Source: CAZSSM01 sp964609385
GTDB taxonomy: Bacteria > Planctomycetota > Planctomycetia > Isosphaerales > Isosphaeraceae
Reading direction: 5' to 3'
Assembly (NCBI GenBank): GCA_964609385.1
Contig: CAZSSM010000025.1
Coordinates: 1-64,000, forward strand
DNA: 64,000 nt
Shown: positions 18,260 to 28,905 of the stretch, one piece after another
Layout of the letters: each line of letters opens with the position of its first letter
Numbering within the stretch: the first letter of the stretch is position 1
Translations under genes and position numbers: made by a program
The notes under the pieces: generated by a model
What the model was told of the DNA's origin: nothing
Database searches by the model: none
What the model saw: only the letters and a program-made list of their open reading frames with translations

Positions 18260-18634
18260 CGGTCTCTCGACGACGAACCATTCACCGTTCGGATCAGAGA
18301 CAATGCGAACGACCGTTCGGACCTGGACGCGTTCCACCTGATGATTCGGACGATGGACCCGGGCCTGATCGACCCTGAGGCCCTGGACAACGCGTTCCTG
18401 ATCTGGGAAGAAACGGAACGGTCGTCGGCCGACCTGCTGGTCGATCGCGGTCATCTGAGCCCGTCCGATCGCCGGGCCCTCGAATCCGAACCGGACGAGA
18501 TGGAGGGGTACTACTGCCCTCGTGATCGACGAGGCGCCCCCGGTCGACCTCGGGACCGAACCATGAGGGTCGGCTCCGTGTCGTGCCTCGACGTCAACGG
18601 CTTTCGGTTTGACACCGGGTTGTGGAGCGGTTAG
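18260..18634 (+). pseudogene. Remnant resembling the N-terminal domain of a planctomycete Ser/Thr kinase
   Basis: An open frame follows a TAA at 18257. It reads DLDAFHLMIRTMDPGLIDPE, then ALDNAFLIWEETER and LLVDRGHLSPSDRRALES. From memory this matches a short N-terminal domain of Gemmata/Isosphaeraceae receptor kinases (LLFGVLALQ...ID...A...W......LA.LLV.RG.L....R.LLE). The similarity stops near 18490, the rest of the frame is unrelated, and no kinase catalytic motifs follow. The only ATG (18341) falls inside the domain. A decayed gene fragment is the simplest reading; a short expressed ORF from 18341 (97 residues) cannot be excluded. Confidence 0.45.
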
Positions 18635-18761
18635 CACAGATCGTGAAGATTCGTCGAAGGTGTCGTCCTCGACGCGGCTCGCCTCCCTCCGCCCCCCGCC
18701 CGGACCCGCAGCGGTCGTGCGACGCCCCCCTGGACCTGGAACCTCGGATAGGACTCGCGAT

Positions 18762-21419
18762 ATGTCTATGCGACTGGCCGCGACGCTGGTGACCCTGAGC
18801 TTGGGCCTGGCAGGAATCCCCACCTCGTGGGCAGATGCTCGGGCTCAGGAACAGGAGGCTCCCACCCGTCTCGAGTTGGGATCCGGCGACCGGATCGTTC
18901 TGATCGGCAACACCTTGGCCGAGCGCATGCAGTACTTCGGCCGCTTCGAGACCCTGCTCCAGAGCCGGTTTCCTGAGCACGAACTGGTCGTGCGCAACCT
19001 CGGCTGGTCGGCCGACGAATTGGCCTTACGTCCGCGCTCGCGCGACTTCCAGGACCACGGCCACACGCTCCAAGAGGAACGGCCCGACGTGCTCGTGGCT
19101 GCCTTCGGCTTCAACGAGTCGTTCGCCGGTCCTCGGGGCCTCAAGGCCTTCGCCGACGACCTCGATGCGTTCCTCGAGGAGTCGACCACGACGGCTTACA
19201 ACGGCCAAGAGCCGCCCCAGTTGGTCCTGCTCTCACCGATCGGCCACGAGGACCTGGGCAATCCCAACCTGCCCGACGGCTCGACCACCAACGCCAACCT
19301 CGAACTCTACACCGAGGCGATGGCCGAGCGGGTCGCCGTCTTCAACGCCACGCACCCCGACTCGACGGTCCTGTTCGTCGACCTGCTCCGACCCACCCTA
19401 GCCGTCTATGAACGGTCCGAGGCCCCGCTGACGATCAACGGGATCCACCTCAATGACGAAGGTTACCAAGCCCTGGCCGTCATTCTCGACGAGGCGCTCT
19501 TCGGCCCGCGTCCCGAAGGCCTGCCGGCCGACCTGGAGCGGCTGCACGCCGAGGTCCTGGAGAAGGACCGCCAATTCTACTACGATTATCGCGCCGTCAA
19601 CGGATACTACATCTACGGCGGTCGCAAGGAGCCCTTCGGCGTGGTCAACTTCCCCGTCGAGTTCACCAAGCTCCGCAAGATGATCGCCAAGCGCGACCAA
19701 CGGATCTGGGCGGTCGCCCGCGGTGAAGACGTGCCCGCCGCCATCGACGACAGCGACACCGGCGAGCTACCCGAGATCACCAGCAACGTGCCCGGCGAGG
19801 TCGAGATCATCTCGCCGGGCGAAGCCTTCGGTACCTTCAGTTTGCCCGAGGGCTACCGGATCGAGCTGGTCGCCAGCGAGGCCGACTTCCCCGACCTAAT
19901 GAACCCCTGCCAGCTCGCCTTCGACGGCCGCGGTCGGATCTGGGTCTGCACCATGCCGAGCTACCCGATGTACCAGCCCGGCGTCCCCGTCGACGACAAG
20001 ATCTTGATCCTGGAAGACACCAACGGCGACGGCCGTGCCGACAAACAAACCGTCTTCGCCGACGGCCTCCACATCCCCACCGGTATCGAGCTGGGCTACG
20101 GCGGCGTGTTCGTCTCGCAGCAGCCGAACCTGATGTTCCTCCGCGACCTCGACGGCGACGACGTGGCCGACGAGCGTTCGTTGGTCCTGCACGGGTTCGA
20201 CTCGGCCGACTCGCACCACGCCCTCAGCGCCTTCACCTGGGGTCCCGGCGGCGCGCTCTACTTCCAGGAAGGCACCTTCCACCACACCCAGGTCGAGACG
20301 CCCTACGGCCCGGAACGGGTCAAGAACGCCGCGGTCTTCCGCTATCATCCCCGGACCGAGCAGGTCGATGTCTTCATCTCTTATCCCTTTGCCAACCCTT
20401 GGGGCCATGTCTTCGACGGTTGGGGCCAGAACTTCGTGGCCGACGCCTCGGGGGGCGCCAACTACTTCGGCACCGCCTTCAGCGGCGACGTCAACTACCC
20501 GACCAAGCACGACCGGCTCAAGCAGTTCCTGGTCAAGCAGTGGCGGCCCACCTCCGGCTGCGAGATCGTCTCCAGCCGCCACTTCCCCGAGGAGACCCAG
20601 GGCGACTACCTGATCAACAACGTTATCGGCTTCCAGGGGGTGCTCCGCTATCGGATGCGTGAGGAGGGCTCCGGCTTCTTCGCCGAGCCGGTCGAACCGC
20701 TTCTACGCAGCAGCGACCCCGCCTTCCGACCGGTCGACCTCCAGTTCGGTCCCGATGGCGCACTCTACCTGGTCGACTGGTACAACCCACTCATCGGCCA
20801 CATGCAACACTCGCTCCGCGATCCGAAGCGCGACACCGTCCACGGCCGGATCTGGCGGATCGTCCACGAGGATCGCCCACTGCTCGCCCCGCCGACCATC
20901 GACGACGCCCCGCTGGATGACCTCTTCGCGCTGCTGACCGCCTTCGAGGATCGGACCCGCTATCGCGTCCGCCGTGAGCTGGGTCAACGACCCACCGCCG
21001 AGGTTCTGGAGGGACTCGACGGTTGGATCCAGACCCTCGAGACCAACGATTGGCACCACCTCCTGGAGGCCCTCTGGGTCCAGCAGCATCACAACGCCGT
21101 CGACCTCGACCTGCTCACCACGCTACTTAACGGCCCTGAGGCCCGAGCCCGAGCCGCCGCCACCCGTGTGCTCTGCTATAGCCGAGACCACGTCGACAAC
21201 GCCCTGGAACGGCTCCGACTCCGCGTCAACGACGAGCACCCCCGCGTCCGGCTCGAGGCCGTCCGTGCCCTCAGCTTCTTCGAGGGCGAACAGGCTCTCT
21301 TGGCCCAAGAGATCGCCCTGGAAGCCCTCCTCTACGACCTCGACGACTATCTGGAATACACCCTCAACGAGACCAACAAGACCCTCGACCAGAGGATCCA
21401 AGCCCTCCAGGCCAACTGA
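18762..21419 (+). CDS. SGNH-like / PVC-type dehydrogenase propeller protein, no heme domain
   Basis: An 885-residue secreted protein. After the signal peptide (core about 5-22) comes an SGNH-hydrolase-like domain (about 35-250: GDRIVLIGNTLAE, VRNLGWSADE, LVAAFGFNESF, INGIHLNDEGY), in which the nucleophile-block Ser is replaced by Asn while the late His is kept. A glucose-dehydrogenase-like propeller follows (about 335-660) with EDTNGDGRAD and FGPDGALYLVDWYNP, then HEAT-like helices to the end. It stops before the cytochrome c module found in the fused paralog at 10609; the next gene, 194 bases downstream, supplies that module. ATG at 18762 has a GGATAGGA site; a second ATG is two codons later. 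Probably an exported sugar/alcohol dehydrogenase working with the downstream cytochrome. Confidence 0.9.
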   Translation: MSMRLAATLVTLSLGLAGIPTSWADARAQEQEAPTRLELGSGDRIVLIGNTLAERMQYFGRFETLLQSRFPEHELVVRNLGWSADELALRPRSRDFQDHGHTLQEERPDVLVAAFGFNESFAGPRGLKAFADDLDAFLEESTTTAYNGQEPPQLVLLSPIGHEDLGNPNLPDGSTTNANLELYTEAMAERVAVFNATHPDSTVLFVDLLRPTLAVYERSEAPLTINGIHLNDEGYQALAVILDEALFGPRPEGLPADLERLHAEVLEKDRQFYYDYRAVNGYYIYGGRKEPFGVVNFPVEFTKLRKMIAKRDQRIWAVARGEDVPAAIDDSDTGELPEITSNVPGEVEIISPGEAFGTFSLPEGYRIELVASEADFPDLMNPCQLAFDGRGRIWVCTMPSYPMYQPGVPVDDKILILEDTNGDGRADKQTVFADGLHIPTGIELGYGGVFVSQQPNLMFLRDLDGDDVADERSLVLHGFDSADSHHALSAFTWGPGGALYFQEGTFHHTQVETPYGPERVKNAAVFRYHPRTEQVDVFISYPFANPWGHVFDGWGQNFVADASGGANYFGTAFSGDVNYPTKHDRLKQFLVKQWRPTSGCEIVSSRHFPEETQGDYLINNVIGFQGVLRYRMREEGSGFFAEPVEPLLRSSDPAFRPVDLQFGPDGALYLVDWYNPLIGHMQHSLRDPKRDTVHGRIWRIVHEDRPLLAPPTIDDAPLDDLFALLTAFEDRTRYRVRRELGQRPTAEVLEGLDGWIQTLETNDWHHLLEALWVQQHHNAVDLDLLTTLLNGPEARARAAATRVLCYSRDHVDNALERLRLRVNDEHPRVRLEAVRALSFFEGEQALLAQEIALEALLYDLDDYLEYTLNETNKTLDQRIQALQAN

Positions 21420-21612
21420 TACGTCATCGGAATATCGCGATGGCCGAAGCAGAACGACGGGCCGGAGATCGAACGCCCCGATTCCGGATCGGGGCCGAGT
21501 TCGGTCCGATACGTCGCTGGACCACGTATAATCGAAGCATCTTGTCGACCTCGAACGACGATCCGCCTCCGCCCCGATCCTCGACCATCTCATCCCACTT
21601 CGAAAGATCTCG

Positions 21613-23475
21613 ATGAACGCGCACGCTTCGCGACGCGGGGTCGCTCGCGGGACGCAGGCCCGCCTCGACCTCGCCGGACTGACCCTGACCCTGCTGCTCG
21701 GGCTGATGAGCGTTGCCACGACATTCGGACCGGCTCCGCTCGGCCACGCCCATCAGACGACCGAACGCCAGAGCCCGATGGTCCGCCTCCTGCCACGCGT
21801 CCCCGAGTCGCGTCGCGGGACGATCCTCGAGATGATCGGCAAGCGCGGCACTCCGGCCGATCTGAAGTTCATTTACAACCAACTCTTGGATGCCGACGGG
21901 TTCTCCGAGGCCAATCGGCTCAAGGCCCTGGAGGCTCTGGAGGCCGCTGCCCTCCGCGGGGTCGAGCCCGACACGATCGACGGGAACGGCTTGGCCACCG
22001 TGATCACCGAGACCGGTGACCCGGCGATCCAACTGGCCGCGATCCGACTGGCCGCGCGTTGGGAGATCGACGAGGCGGCCGAACCCCTGGGCAACCTGGC
22101 CGCCGACCCCGATCAGCCCCGTGCGGTCCGTCAGGCCGCCCTCAAAGGACTGGCCACGATCGGCGGCGAGGCGGCTCGGTCGACGATCGCCACGCTCTTG
22201 GGACCCGACCAACCCCAGGCCGTCCGCTGCCTGGCCGTGGCCGCTCTGGTTCGGATCGATCGTCAGGCCGGCATCGACCGGGCCGTCAAGGTGCTCGGCC
22301 AGGGCGCGACCCTCGACGAATTGACGCCGGTGATCACCGCGATCTTAGGTCAACAGGGCGGTGCCGAAGCCTTCGCCGGCCTGATCAACGAGCGCGGCTT
22401 ACCGGTGGACGTCGCCAAACTCGCCCTCCGCGCCCTCTATGCGGCGGGCCGCTCGGACGTCGAACTGGTCCGGGCCCTGACCGCATCGGCCGGTCTCAAC
22501 GCCGACGCGCGGCCTCTGACCGCCGAAGAGATGACCGCGATGATCACTCGGGTCACCCGCCAAGGCAACCCGGCACACGGCGAGCGGATTTTCCGACGCT
22601 CCGAGCTGGCCTGCATGAACTGCCACGCTGTGGCCAAGGCCGGCGGCAACATCGGTCCGGCCCTCGACGCGATCGGCGTCAGCAGCCCAGTCGACTACAT
22701 CGTCAACTCGATCCTGATGCCCGCCCAGGCGGTCAAGGAAGAGTACCAGATGTTGACCGTCCTGACCTTCGACGGCCTCGTGGTGCAGGGCCTGATCGTC
22801 TCAGAGAATGATGAACAGGTCGTCCTCAAGGACGCCCAAGGCGAGTTGATCACTTTGGCTGCCGACGACATCGAGGACGAACGGCGTGGCGGGTCCTTGA
22901 TGCCCGAAGGACTAACCAACCTGATCACCCAAGACGAGTTCGTCGATCTGATCGCCTTCCTCTCCGAACTGGGCAAACCCCAGGGCGACTACGCGATCCG
23001 GAGCACACCGACGATCCAGACCTGGCGCGTCCTGGTGGCCGATCCCGAGGAGGCCATCCCCGACGACCCCGACGAGTCCTTCCGTGCCCAGGTGATGGCC
23101 GCCTCCGAGGCCGACTACCGGACCGCCTATAGCCTCGTCGATGGCCGGCTCCCCCTGGGCGACCTCGTCCCCGAGACCATCACCGACGACACCCCGATCA
23201 CCCTCTACCTCCAGGGCGCCGTCGAGGTCTCCATCGGTGGCTACGTCACCCTGCAGGTCGAGGGCGACTCGGCCTCGGCGCTCTGGATCGACGACGAGCC
23301 CGCCCTGCCTGCCGATCGACCCGGCCAGGTCCGGCTCGCTCTTGGACGCCACCTGCTGACCCTCCGCGTCGACTTCGAGACCGCCGGGCAGGTCCGTCGC
23401 GACGATCCGAACGTCCGGCTGACCATCGACAAGGACGAGGGTGCCACCACCTCGTTGACCGTCGTCGAACCCTGA
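21613..23475 (+). CDS. Secreted HEAT-repeat / cytochrome c protein, partner of the upstream dehydrogenase
   Basis: A 620-residue protein. Signal peptide at about 19-46 (ending GHAHQ). HEAT-like helical repeats span about 60-290 (LEALEAAALRGV, AIQLAAIRLAARWE, VRQAALKGLATIG). A class I cytochrome c domain follows with heme site CMNCH at 334-338 and SLMPEGL as likely Met ligand near 430, and a beta-rich C-terminal domain with AIRSTPTIQTWRV and ALGRHLLTLRVDFE, resembling the C-terminal domain of the fused paralog. Together with the gene at 18762 it reconstructs the architecture of the 1451-residue protein at 10609, so the two probably form one electron-transfer complex. ATG at 21613 is preceded by GAAAGA. 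It ends 98 bases from the convergent deacetylase gene. Confidence 0.9.
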   Translation: MNAHASRRGVARGTQARLDLAGLTLTLLLGLMSVATTFGPAPLGHAHQTTERQSPMVRLLPRVPESRRGTILEMIGKRGTPADLKFIYNQLLDADGFSEANRLKALEALEAAALRGVEPDTIDGNGLATVITETGDPAIQLAAIRLAARWEIDEAAEPLGNLAADPDQPRAVRQAALKGLATIGGEAARSTIATLLGPDQPQAVRCLAVAALVRIDRQAGIDRAVKVLGQGATLDELTPVITAILGQQGGAEAFAGLINERGLPVDVAKLALRALYAAGRSDVELVRALTASAGLNADARPLTAEEMTAMITRVTRQGNPAHGERIFRRSELACMNCHAVAKAGGNIGPALDAIGVSSPVDYIVNSILMPAQAVKEEYQMLTVLTFDGLVVQGLIVSENDEQVVLKDAQGELITLAADDIEDERRGGSLMPEGLTNLITQDEFVDLIAFLSELGKPQGDYAIRSTPTIQTWRVLVADPEEAIPDDPDESFRAQVMAASEADYRTAYSLVDGRLPLGDLVPETITDDTPITLYLQGAVEVSIGGYVTLQVEGDSASALWIDDEPALPADRPGQVRLALGRHLLTLRVDFETAGQVRRDDPNVRLTIDKDEGATTSLTVVEP

Positions 23476-23573
23476 AACAGCCCGGCCCCCAGCAGTTCGG
23501 ACGGACCGCCGGGGCCTCGATCGTCGACGTCACGGTTCGGGACGGCCCGCCTACAGCTTGTCCGATGGCAACA

Positions 23574-24287
23574 TCATCTGATCGCGGGCCGATCCCCGAA
23601 GAAGGTGGCTGGCTCCAGGAACTCCAGGCCGTGCTCGCGGACCCGCCGGATGATCTGATCGACCGCCCCGGGGACCCAGGTTCGGTTGTATCCCGACCGG
23701 GAGTCGTTGTGCTCCCGGTCGTCGATCGTTCGGCGGGCGAAGCGGTCCTCGTGCAGGACGAAGATCCCACCGCGATCCCGGACGGCCCGACCGACGACGC
23801 GGTTGACGATCGTCTCGGCATCGGCCGGCCCGAACACGTGGTCGTTCTGGTATGATGTCAATGGCATGAGCCGGAGCCCTCGACGGCCGATCACCCGAAT
23901 CAAGGCAGGCGTCACCAGGCCGTATGGGGGTCGGACTGTCGTGCAATGCGCGCCGGGCCACCCCACCGCCTCGGCGATTGCCTCGTCGCAGCCATCGAGT
24001 TCGGTGTCGATCGAGTCGGCAGCCAAGATCGACGGTCGACGATGGGTCGCGAAGTGGTTAACCAGCCAGTGCCCCTCGTCAACAACTCGACGAATATGTC
24101 CGGGCGCCACGCGAACGTGGTCCCCGATGACACAAAAACATGCGCGAACATCCCGCGCTTTTAAGACATCCAGCAGCTCCAGACTGGTCGACCCGTCCAG
24201 GTTCGGCCCGTCATCGAAGCTCAGGAAGACGCGGTCGGTCGGTAGGCCGAGCCGCCTCGTCGATCGGAGGATCGTTGGATGACACAT
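23574..24287 (-). CDS. Polysaccharide deacetylase (NodB homology, CE4)
   Basis: A 237-residue enzyme of the carbohydrate esterase 4 family. Motif 1 is FLSFDDGP (catalytic base and metal Asp), motif 2 is HFATH (two metal His, with Phe in place of the common Ser/Thr), motif 3 is RPPYG and motif 5 is FVLHEDR. It should remove N- or O-acetyl groups from amino sugars of peptidoglycan-like, chitin-like or exopolysaccharide substrates. No signal peptide is evident, so it is either cytoplasmic or exported by an unrecognised route. ATG at 24287 has CCGGAG about ten bases upstream. The gene converges on the cytochrome gene and diverges from the oxidoreductase at 24463. Confidence 0.9.
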   Translation of the reverse strand: MCHPTILRSTRRLGLPTDRVFLSFDDGPNLDGSTSLELLDVLKARDVRACFCVIGDHVRVAPGHIRRVVDEGHWLVNHFATHRRPSILAADSIDTELDGCDEAIAEAVGWPGAHCTTVRPPYGLVTPALIRVIGRRGLRLMPLTSYQNDHVFGPADAETIVNRVVGRAVRDRGGIFVLHEDRFARRTIDDREHNDSRSGYNRTWVPGAVDQIIRRVREHGLEFLEPATFFGDRPAIR

Positions 24288-24462
24288 CGCGATGGTACTC
24301 CGGAGATCGGAGACATCATCCGGTCGAGGATCACGCCGATCCCGTTGAGAGACACCCCGGCTTTTGATACCATAAACGTCTCATGAAGTCGCGTGGTAAA
24401 GCCCGACCTCGTCTCGAATCGCAGGGGGGCGTCGCGGCATCCTTGGCACCGGAGACCTCTCG

Positions 24463-25695
<1,233 letters not shown>

Positions 25696-25876
25696 GTCGC
25701 CTCACACGCCGACTGCGATCCCCAAACTCGTCCCGCTCCGACCGAGATGGTTCCCATCAACAGGTCTCTCAGAATCTCCTGAAATGGTGTCGATTCTCCT
25801 GATGCGGTCGACGGCTTCCGGTCGTCCCGCGTCCGACGCGATCGTCGGAACGACAAACCCGTATTCGAGCCCTCCC

Positions 25877-28854
25877 ATGACGCGACGACATCCTCAGAAT
25901 CCACGGGGTCTTCGTTGTTGGCTCCCCGCCCATCTCGCCCTCATCGTGGCCCTCGGCGGCCTTGCGGGCTTGGGCTCGGCCTGGGGGATCGGGATCGCGC
26001 CGTCTTCAGCGCGGGCCGACGGCAACGGCCAGGTTGATGCCGAGGCCTCGACGACTGAATCGTCCGAGTTCGGCGATGGCGAGCGGCTCTTCGCGCTCAA
26101 GGTCCTGCCGGTTCTGCGCGACAAGTGCTTCGCCTGCCACGGGGGCTCTGAGGACCGCCTGGAGGCCGGGCTCGACCTGACCAGCCGCGACGAGTTGCTC
26201 TTCGGCAGCGTGGAGTCCGAAGAAGTTCTCGTGCCCGGCGACTCGTCGAGAAGCCTGCTCTACGAAGTCGTCACCTGGACCCACGACCAGAAGCGCTACC
26301 GGATGCCACCCAAGGAGGCCGACCGGCTCAGCGAGGAGCAGACCTGGTGGATCCGCGACTGGATCGACGCCGGGGCTCCCTGGCCCGAACCGGACCGGAT
26401 CGAGGCGATCGTCGAGGCGGAAGATGACGGGGTCCGCGTGTCCACCTCGGGCGGCCTGAGCCCCGACTGGACCGAACGTCGCTACAAGCCCCAGGATCTC
26501 TGGGCCTATCAAGAATTTCAAGATCCACCCATCCCTGACACGCCAAGCGCCACGCACCCTATCGACGCATTCCTCAACCGTCAGCTCGAGGCGATCGACC
26601 TAGAGCCCGCACCCCGTGCCGACCGGGTCACCTTGATCCGACGGGCCAGCTTCGACCTGATCGGCCTACCCCCGACGCCTGAGCAGATCGACGCCTTCGT
26701 CGAGGACTCCGCGCCCGACGCGATCGCCTTCGCCAAACTCGTCGATCGCCTGCTGGCCAGCCCCCAGTACGGCGAGGCCTGGGGCCTCCGATGGCTCGAC
26801 GTGGTCCGCTACGCCGACACCGCCGGCTTCGCCAACGATTACGAACGGCCCAACGCCTGGCGATACCGCGACTACGTCGTCCGCAGCTTCAACCGCGACA
26901 CCCCCTATGATCAATTCATCGCCGAGCAACTGGCCGGCGACGAGATCGACCCCAAAGATCCTGAGGCCCTCATCGCCACCGGGTTCCTCCGGATGGGCCC
27001 CTGGGAACACACCGCCATGAGCGTGGCCAAGGTGACCCGCCAGCAGTTCCTCGACGACGTCACCGACGCCGTGGGGCCCGTAATACAGGCCCCCCCCCAG
27101 AAAAACGCCCCCAACCCCCACCCCAACATAGACCCCAACACGGCCCCAGCCAACAACCACCAACACGCCCGCTGCAATGCGCCCGCTGCCACGACCACAA
27201 GTTCGACCCGATCCCGACCCGCGACTACTACCGCATCCAGGCCGTCTTCGCCACCACCCAGTTCGCCGAGCCGTCCGCCCCGTTCCTCGACGACGAGAAC
27301 ACCGAGAGCGGCTTCGACGAGGTCCGCTACCTCAAAGAACGTATCAAGCGGTATCAGGAATACAAACAGCAGATCGATCGCAAAATCGTCGAAGCCGAGA
27401 AGCGTTGGTACGCCGAACGCGGCCTGGACTACGCGCCACGGTCGGAGAAGCTCAAGGCCGGCGTGCCCGAAGACCAGATCGCCCCCCGAAGGATCGGTCT
27501 CGACCCGGCCGACTTCGGCCTGGACCGGATCGCCCGCAAAACATTGACACGCCACAACTGGGAGCGCGACCGCTACCAACCCTTCGCCCTGGCCGTCTAC
27601 AGCGGCAAGACGCCGAAGGCCCGGTCCTACGAGCGTCGCCAGGCGCGGCCCGAGGACCCCTTGGCCCAAGGCCAACTGGAGCGGACCGCCATCCTGACCG
27701 GTGGCGACGTCTTCTCGCCGAGCGAGCCGGTCACCCCCGGCGTGCTCAGCGCGTTGCCCGGCTCCAACGACACCGTCGAGCCCAACCACTGGAACACGAT
27801 CCCCGAGGACGTCTCGGGACGCCGACGCGGCTTCGCCGACTGGATCGCCAGTCCAGCCAACACCCTCTCGGCCCGGGTCATGGTCAACCGGATCTGGCAA
27901 GGACACTTCGGCGTCGGCCTGGTCGAGACGGCAAACAACTTCGGCGCCATGGGCGACAAGCCGACCCATCCTGAGTTGCTCGACTGGCTGACCTCCCGGT
28001 TCGTCGATTCGGGTTGGTCGATCAAGCAGTTGCATCGCCTGATCATGACCAGTCAGGCCTATCAGCGCTCGGCGCATCATCCCGATCCCAAGACTCACCT
28101 CGAGCGCGATCCGGAGCGGACCAGCTACGCCGCGTTCCGACCCCGTCGTCTGACCGCCGAGGAGATCCGCGACGCAATGCTGGCCGCCTCAGGCGAGCTG
28201 AACCCCGAGCCCGGCGGGGTCCCCGTCCGCCCCGACATCAACTTGGAGGCCGCGCTTCAGCCCCGGATGATCATGGGGACCTACGCGCCGGCCTATCAAC
28301 CCTCGCCCGATCCGGCCCAGCGGCACCGACGGACGATCTACGCGATCCGGATCCGCGGCCTCCGCGACCCGTTCCTGGAGGTCTTCAACCAGCCCGGCTA
28401 CGACGAGTCATGCCCCGGGCGCGAGACCTCCACCATCGCCCCCCAGGCCTTCAGCCTCTTCAATGGCCGGTCGACCCACGACCGCGCCCTGGCCCTGGCC
28501 GACCGCCTGATTCGCCAGGCCAAGACCCCCGCGCAGGCGATCGTCAACGCCTTCCGGCTCGTCCACGGCCGACCGCCCGAGCCCGAGATCCTTCAGGCCT
28601 GCCTCGACCACTGGCAGGCCATGACCGAGCGACTCGAAGGGCTGGACCCGCCCAGCAACTCGTTCCCCCAGCAGATCACCCGTGAGGTCGTTGACGAGAA
28701 CACCGGCGAGGTCTTTCAGTTCACCGAGATCCTCGAAGGCTATCGCGACTACGTCCCCGACCTCCAAGCCTACCAGGTCGACGCCCGGACCCGCGCCCTG
28801 GCCGACCTCTGCCTCGTCCTGTTCAATTCCAACGCCTTCCTCTACGTCGAATAA
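25877..28854 (+). pseudogene. DUF1549/DUF1553 (PSCyt) cytochrome protein, disrupted by a frameshifting C-rich insertion
   Basis: The N-terminal frame (from ATG 25877) has a signal peptide, a cytochrome c-like domain with heme site CFACH at 84-88, then the DUF1549 domain (PIDAFLNRQLEA, RRASFDLIGLPPTPEQ, RWLDVVRYADTAG). At about 27077 it enters a C-rich low-complexity stretch. From 27172 a different frame resumes family sequence with LQCARCHDHKFDPIP and runs through DUF1553 (RVMVNRIWQGHFG, LDWLTSRFVDSGWS, RPRRLTAEEIRDAML) to a stop at 28854. Homologs have about seven residues between DAVG and LQCARCH; here there are 95 bases, so some 74 extra bases shift the frame. Downstream sequence shows no other decay. 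It is followed by its usual DUF1501 partner. Either a recent mutation or a sequence error. Confidence 0.85.
27077..27171 (+). other. C-rich, G-poor low-complexity insertion inside the DUF1549/DUF1553 gene
   Basis: Ninety-five bases replace about 21 expected ones. The stretch holds a run of nine C (27090-27098) and many short A/C blocks (CCCCCAACCCCCACCCC type), unlike the balanced G+C of the coding sequence around it. It causes the frame change described for the host gene. Confidence 0.7.
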
Positions 28855-28905
28855 CCGATCCTTGTCGCCTTCAATGGGTACGATTCACCTGAGAGGAGCC
28901 GAGCG

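Noticed and set aside
27177..27974. 265-codon frame just after the C-rich insertion
   Set aside because: It is in a third frame; the true continuation of the family sequence (LQCARCHDHKFDP and DUF1553) is in the frame that ends at 28854.
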